A stretch of DNA of 15,375 nt from Marinisporobacter balticus (GTDB lineage Bacteria; Bacillota; Clostridia; Peptostreptococcales; Thermotaleaceae), in the NCBI RefSeq assembly GCF_004345705.1, contig NZ_SLWV01000045.1, positions 1 through 15,375 on the forward strand, written 5' to 3'. Shown here in pieces: positions 13,465 through 15,375 of this stretch; positions within the stretch are counted from its first letter, which is position 1, and each line of letters starts with the position of its first letter. Made by a program: the position numbers and the translations under genes. Under the pieces are notes generated by a model. It saw only the letters and a program-made list of their open reading frames with translations. It was not told the origin of the DNA and made no database searches.

Positions 13465-14167
13465 CTATTTAATTAATTCCAAATACCTGCATATAACAGA
13501 TTCAGCTAAACACTTTGATGCGTCTATGATATTAATTTTATTATGTGATTTTTCTAATACTGCATTTAAATCAGTGCAAGCTATTACAATACTTTCGATA
13601 TCTTCCTTCTTTACATCTTCGATAAGTTCATTCCAGATACCAACGTTATCTATATTCTTTTTATCTAATTTTATTTTTTGAATCAGATTATTTAACTTTC
13701 CTTGCCATTGAGCTTTAAAGACAAATTCATGTCCACTATTAATTATACCTTTTTCATAAATTCCAGATTCAAATGTTGAACTTGTTGAAAATATAGTTAC
13801 CTTTTGTGAACGCATGGGTAATTGCTTAATAGTCTCTTCTACAATATTTAATAACGGAACACCAATTGATTCTTTTAATTCATTAAAATATATGTGTACC
13901 GAATTACATGGCATCGCAATAAAATCCACACCAGCTAATTCAAGCTTTTGTAATCCTTTAATTATGGTCTTTTTCATAAGCTCATGATTTATTGGACGAT
14001 CAATATAAAATGGTGTAGGTAAGGAATATACCATCATACATATGTGGAAACTCCTCATCATATTTTGCGCCATATTGTAATTGACATTCATCAATAACTA
14101 AATCGAGAAATGGAGCCGTTGACCTAGGTCCCATTCCTGCCAAAATTCCAATCAAGCTTCCATTCAT
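13465..14167 (-). pseudogene. Aspartate/glutamate racemase family protein, frameshifted
   Basis: The family N-terminus starts at ATG 14167 behind AGGAGG and reads MNGSLIGILAGMGPRSTAPF...YDEEFPHM. It then goes out of frame near 14032-14044. The rest continues in another frame from MVYSLPTPFYIDRPINHELM to the stop at 13465. An extra TATG (ATG-TATG-ATG) at the junction explains the shift; removing it gives a 232-residue protein, the usual size. Both catalytic cysteines are then present: MPC86NS and AC196TD, the pair that moves protons on either face of the substrate alpha-carbon. Internal start at 14094 would lack the N-terminal glycine-rich loop, so the gene is probably inactive unless the indel is a sequencing error or restored by slippage. 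It is a cassette gene. Confidence 0.8.
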
Positions 14168-14219
14168 ATAAATTACCTCCTATAACTTTATACCACTTAA
14201 ATACTATATTAGGGATTTC

Positions 14220-14330
14220 CTCTAACGTTTTGTACTCAAGACATTCCTTCACCAAACCTGATCTGGCTTGGTGAAGGAATGTGCTTTGGCTGCTTTTTAT
14301 GCCAAAACGGACTTGAGTGCATTGTTATAT
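14220..14330 (-). other. Integron attC site after the hydrolase gene
   Basis: This is the best attC in the window. On the gene strand the left end reads ATATAACAATGCACTCAAG (14330-14312) and the right end CTTGAGTACAAAACGTTAGAG (14240-14220). Cores TAAC/GTTA pair. After asymmetric spacers the L boxes CTTGAGT (14312-14318 plus strand) and ACTCAAG (14234-14240) pair perfectly over 7 bp. The TAACAA...CTCAAG layout is that of VCR-like attC sites. The interior folds into ACATTCCTTCACCAA/TTGGTGAAGGAATGT (14241-14255/14268-14282) and TTTGGC/GCCAAA (14285-14306). Confidence 0.82.
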
Positions 14331-14511
14331 GTAGTTTTAGTAACTACACTTTAAGCTGAATTACTCTTGCTATATTTAAATTTAATTCACATTATAATCA
14401 ATATCTATACTTACACAAAAATACCACATAATTCAAATTTGAATACTGCGGTGTCCTAGTAAATTATTCGTTTTTTTAATTATGACGTAAATAAGAATTT
14501 TTCACTATAGT
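14331..14511. other. Spacer between hydrolase gene and its attC
   Basis: 180 bp of A+T-rich sequence without a gene. ACGTAAA (14485-14491) pairs with TTTACGT (14511-14517) across the hydrolase stop codon, with a 19-nt loop and an A/T-rich tail. This may be a weak terminator for the hydrolase. Confidence 0.3.
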
Positions 14512-15258
14512 TTACGTTAAAAAGTTCAATACCAAATTTCTAAATTCCTTTTTATTACTAAACATAGCTGGATGATTTCCAGTCTTATAAATAACTAATT
14601 TAGAATTTTGTATTTTTAAATTAATACTTTTCAATATACTTTCAATATTAGGTATTAAATCATCTTTCAAGCTTCCTGTAATTAAAATATCATTTTCTAT
14701 GCTACTAAGGCTACAATCGAAAAAATCACCTATATTTCTTGAAAAGTTTATAATTAAATTTGTATTTTGTTCAATAACATTTTTCCAGTCAGAGCCATGC
14801 ATCATAAACCAAAATAACTTAGAACCTAATTTGTTTTTTGCTATTTTTCTATCATGTAAAATTTTTTGGACAAAAGCATAAGATAAATTTTCTCCCATAA
14901 AACTATCTACAATTATTTTATTAAATAAAGTAGGTTCTTCTAGTACAGCATTTAGAGCAATAATAGCTCCTCCGCTTGTACCTAACAAATTAACATTGCT
15001 AATACCAATATATTTACATAATTCTACAACTAACATAGCATTAAAATGCCAATAATTTAATGGGAGCTCGTTTACTCTCTCTGATTTTCCTTGACCTACT
15101 AAATCTAATAAAATCACCTTAAAGTTTTTAGAATAAAATTTAAATTCTGGTATAAACATTTTTGAGGATGCTGTATCCCCATGTATAATTACTAAAGGTT
15201 TCCCTTCACCATATACTTTATAATAAATATTAAAGTTTTTATATTTAAAATAAGACAT
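14512..15258 (-). CDS. Alpha/beta-fold hydrolase
   Basis: A 248-residue cytosolic hydrolase with a complete-looking triad: nucleophile Ser95 in GTSGGA (93-98), acid Asp199 or Asp200 in GSLKDDLIP, and base His229 in GNHPAMF. The oxyanion loop is HGD (26-28), preceded by the strand PLVIIHG and followed by VILLDLVGQGKSER, standard for the AB_hydrolase_1 group (esterases, lactonases, haloperoxidase-like). A variable cap lies at ~120-180. Substrate cannot be predicted. A GTG at 15291 would add 11 residues, but GGGAGG lies just before the ATG at 15258, which I chose. It is the gene of the rightmost visible cassette, upstream of the best attC. Confidence 0.88.
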   Translation of the reverse strand: MSYFKYKNFNIYYKVYGEGKPLVIIHGDTASSKMFIPEFKFYSKNFKVILLDLVGQGKSERVNELPLNYWHFNAMLVVELCKYIGISNVNLLGTSGGAIIALNAVLEEPTLFNKIIVDSFMGENLSYAFVQKILHDRKIAKNKLGSKLFWFMMHGSDWKNVIEQNTNLIINFSRNIGDFFDCSLSSIENDILITGSLKDDLIPNIESILKSINLKIQNSKLVIYKTGNHPAMFSNKKEFRNLVLNFLT

Positions 15259-15280
15259 CCTTAACCTCCCAATAATAAAC

Positions 15281-15320
15281 AGAGTTCTCACAGAAACTCA
15301 TCTGCCCCTGTGATTACTCT
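15281..15320. repeat. Interrupted inverted repeat upstream of the hydrolase gene
   Basis: AGAGT-tc-TCACAG (15281-15293) pairs with CTGTGA-tt-ACTCT (15308-15320): 11 bp with a 2x2 internal mismatch and 14-nt loop. On the plus strand CTTTTATT follows, which is terminator-like, but no plus-strand gene precedes it. It lies in the 5' region of the hydrolase gene and could be an operator, a leader hairpin or a terminator for a gene to the right. Confidence 0.35.
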
Positions 15321-15375
15321 CTTTTATTAATTTAATTTTTTATCGATTCCCCCATTTTTTTTTGCATAAAATACT

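Larger units (their letters stand above)
12548..15375 (-). mobile_element. Integron gene-cassette array (CALIN-like, three cassettes, no integrase in window)
   Basis: Three unrelated genes lie in the same orientation, each followed by an imperfect palindrome with TAAC at one end and CGTTAG at the other. The cores lie at 12548-12618, 13317-13432 and 14220-14330. By the integron rule (crossover G/TT in the right-hand core) the cassettes would be 12554-13322 (~770 bp, YjdF-like), 13323-14225 (~900 bp, racemase) and 14226 to beyond 15375 (hydrolase). Gene content of accessory, unlinked functions fits cassettes. No integrase or attI is visible; they may lie to the right. The left end abuts the IS remnant. 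Confidence 0.7.

Noticed and set aside
14241..14282. 15-bp hairpin as a simple transcription terminator
   Set aside because: No T-run follows on either strand, and it sits symmetrically inside a longer palindrome with attC cores, which explains it better.
15281..15320. Inverted repeat as a fourth attC or an attI site
   Set aside because: It lacks TAAC and GTTA cores and paired spacers, so it does not fit either site type.

Overview
The window looks like chromosomal DNA of a low-GC, anaerobic Firmicute, most likely a member of the Clostridia. The signs are strong A+T bias, strong GGAGG-type ribosome binding sites, sigma-A promoters such as TTGACA-17-TAATAT, a terminator-linked glycine riboswitch, a YhaN/YhaO-type SbcCD pair and a UPF0237/UPF0210 gene pair. 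No rRNA, tRNA or CRISPR array was seen.

Region 1 (1-3600). A GltS-like membrane transporter gene (110-1288, minus) is fired from a near-consensus promoter embedded in a 13-bp perfect inverted repeat. Divergent to it is a promoter, a single-aptamer glycine riboswitch and an intrinsic terminator. These lead into a two-gene operon for an ACT-domain protein and a UPF0210 (DUF711) protein of unknown function. The riboswitch ties this uncharacterised pair to glycine.

Region 2 (3600-8650). A small TM1266-like ferredoxin-fold protein, a CoA-type Nudix hydrolase, a small helical protein of unknown function, and a translationally coupled exonuclease/ATPase pair (SbcD/YhaO-like and SbcC/YhaN-like with a membrane hairpin in its coiled coil).

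Region 3 (8560-11500). A two-gene operon, minus strand, closed by a clear terminator. It encodes a lipoprotein binding protein of the glycine betaine/choline/carnitine type, then a carnitine/choline acyltransferase-family enzyme. The catalytic His is kept, but the residues that normally bind the carnitine carboxylate are replaced, so the acceptor is probably a different quaternary amine or amino alcohol.

Region 4 (11500-12548). Non-coding sequence and a decayed IS1634-like transposase.

Region 5 (12548-15375). Three genes in one orientation: YjdF-like membrane protein, frameshifted aspartate/glutamate racemase, and alpha/beta hydrolase. Each is followed at its 3' end by an imperfect palindrome bounded by TAAC...CGTTAG cores. 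Two of these palindromes have the full architecture of integron attC sites; the third is degenerate. This reads as an integron gene-cassette array without an integrase in view (CALIN-like), which is unexpected in a clostridial-type genome and is the most notable structure here.
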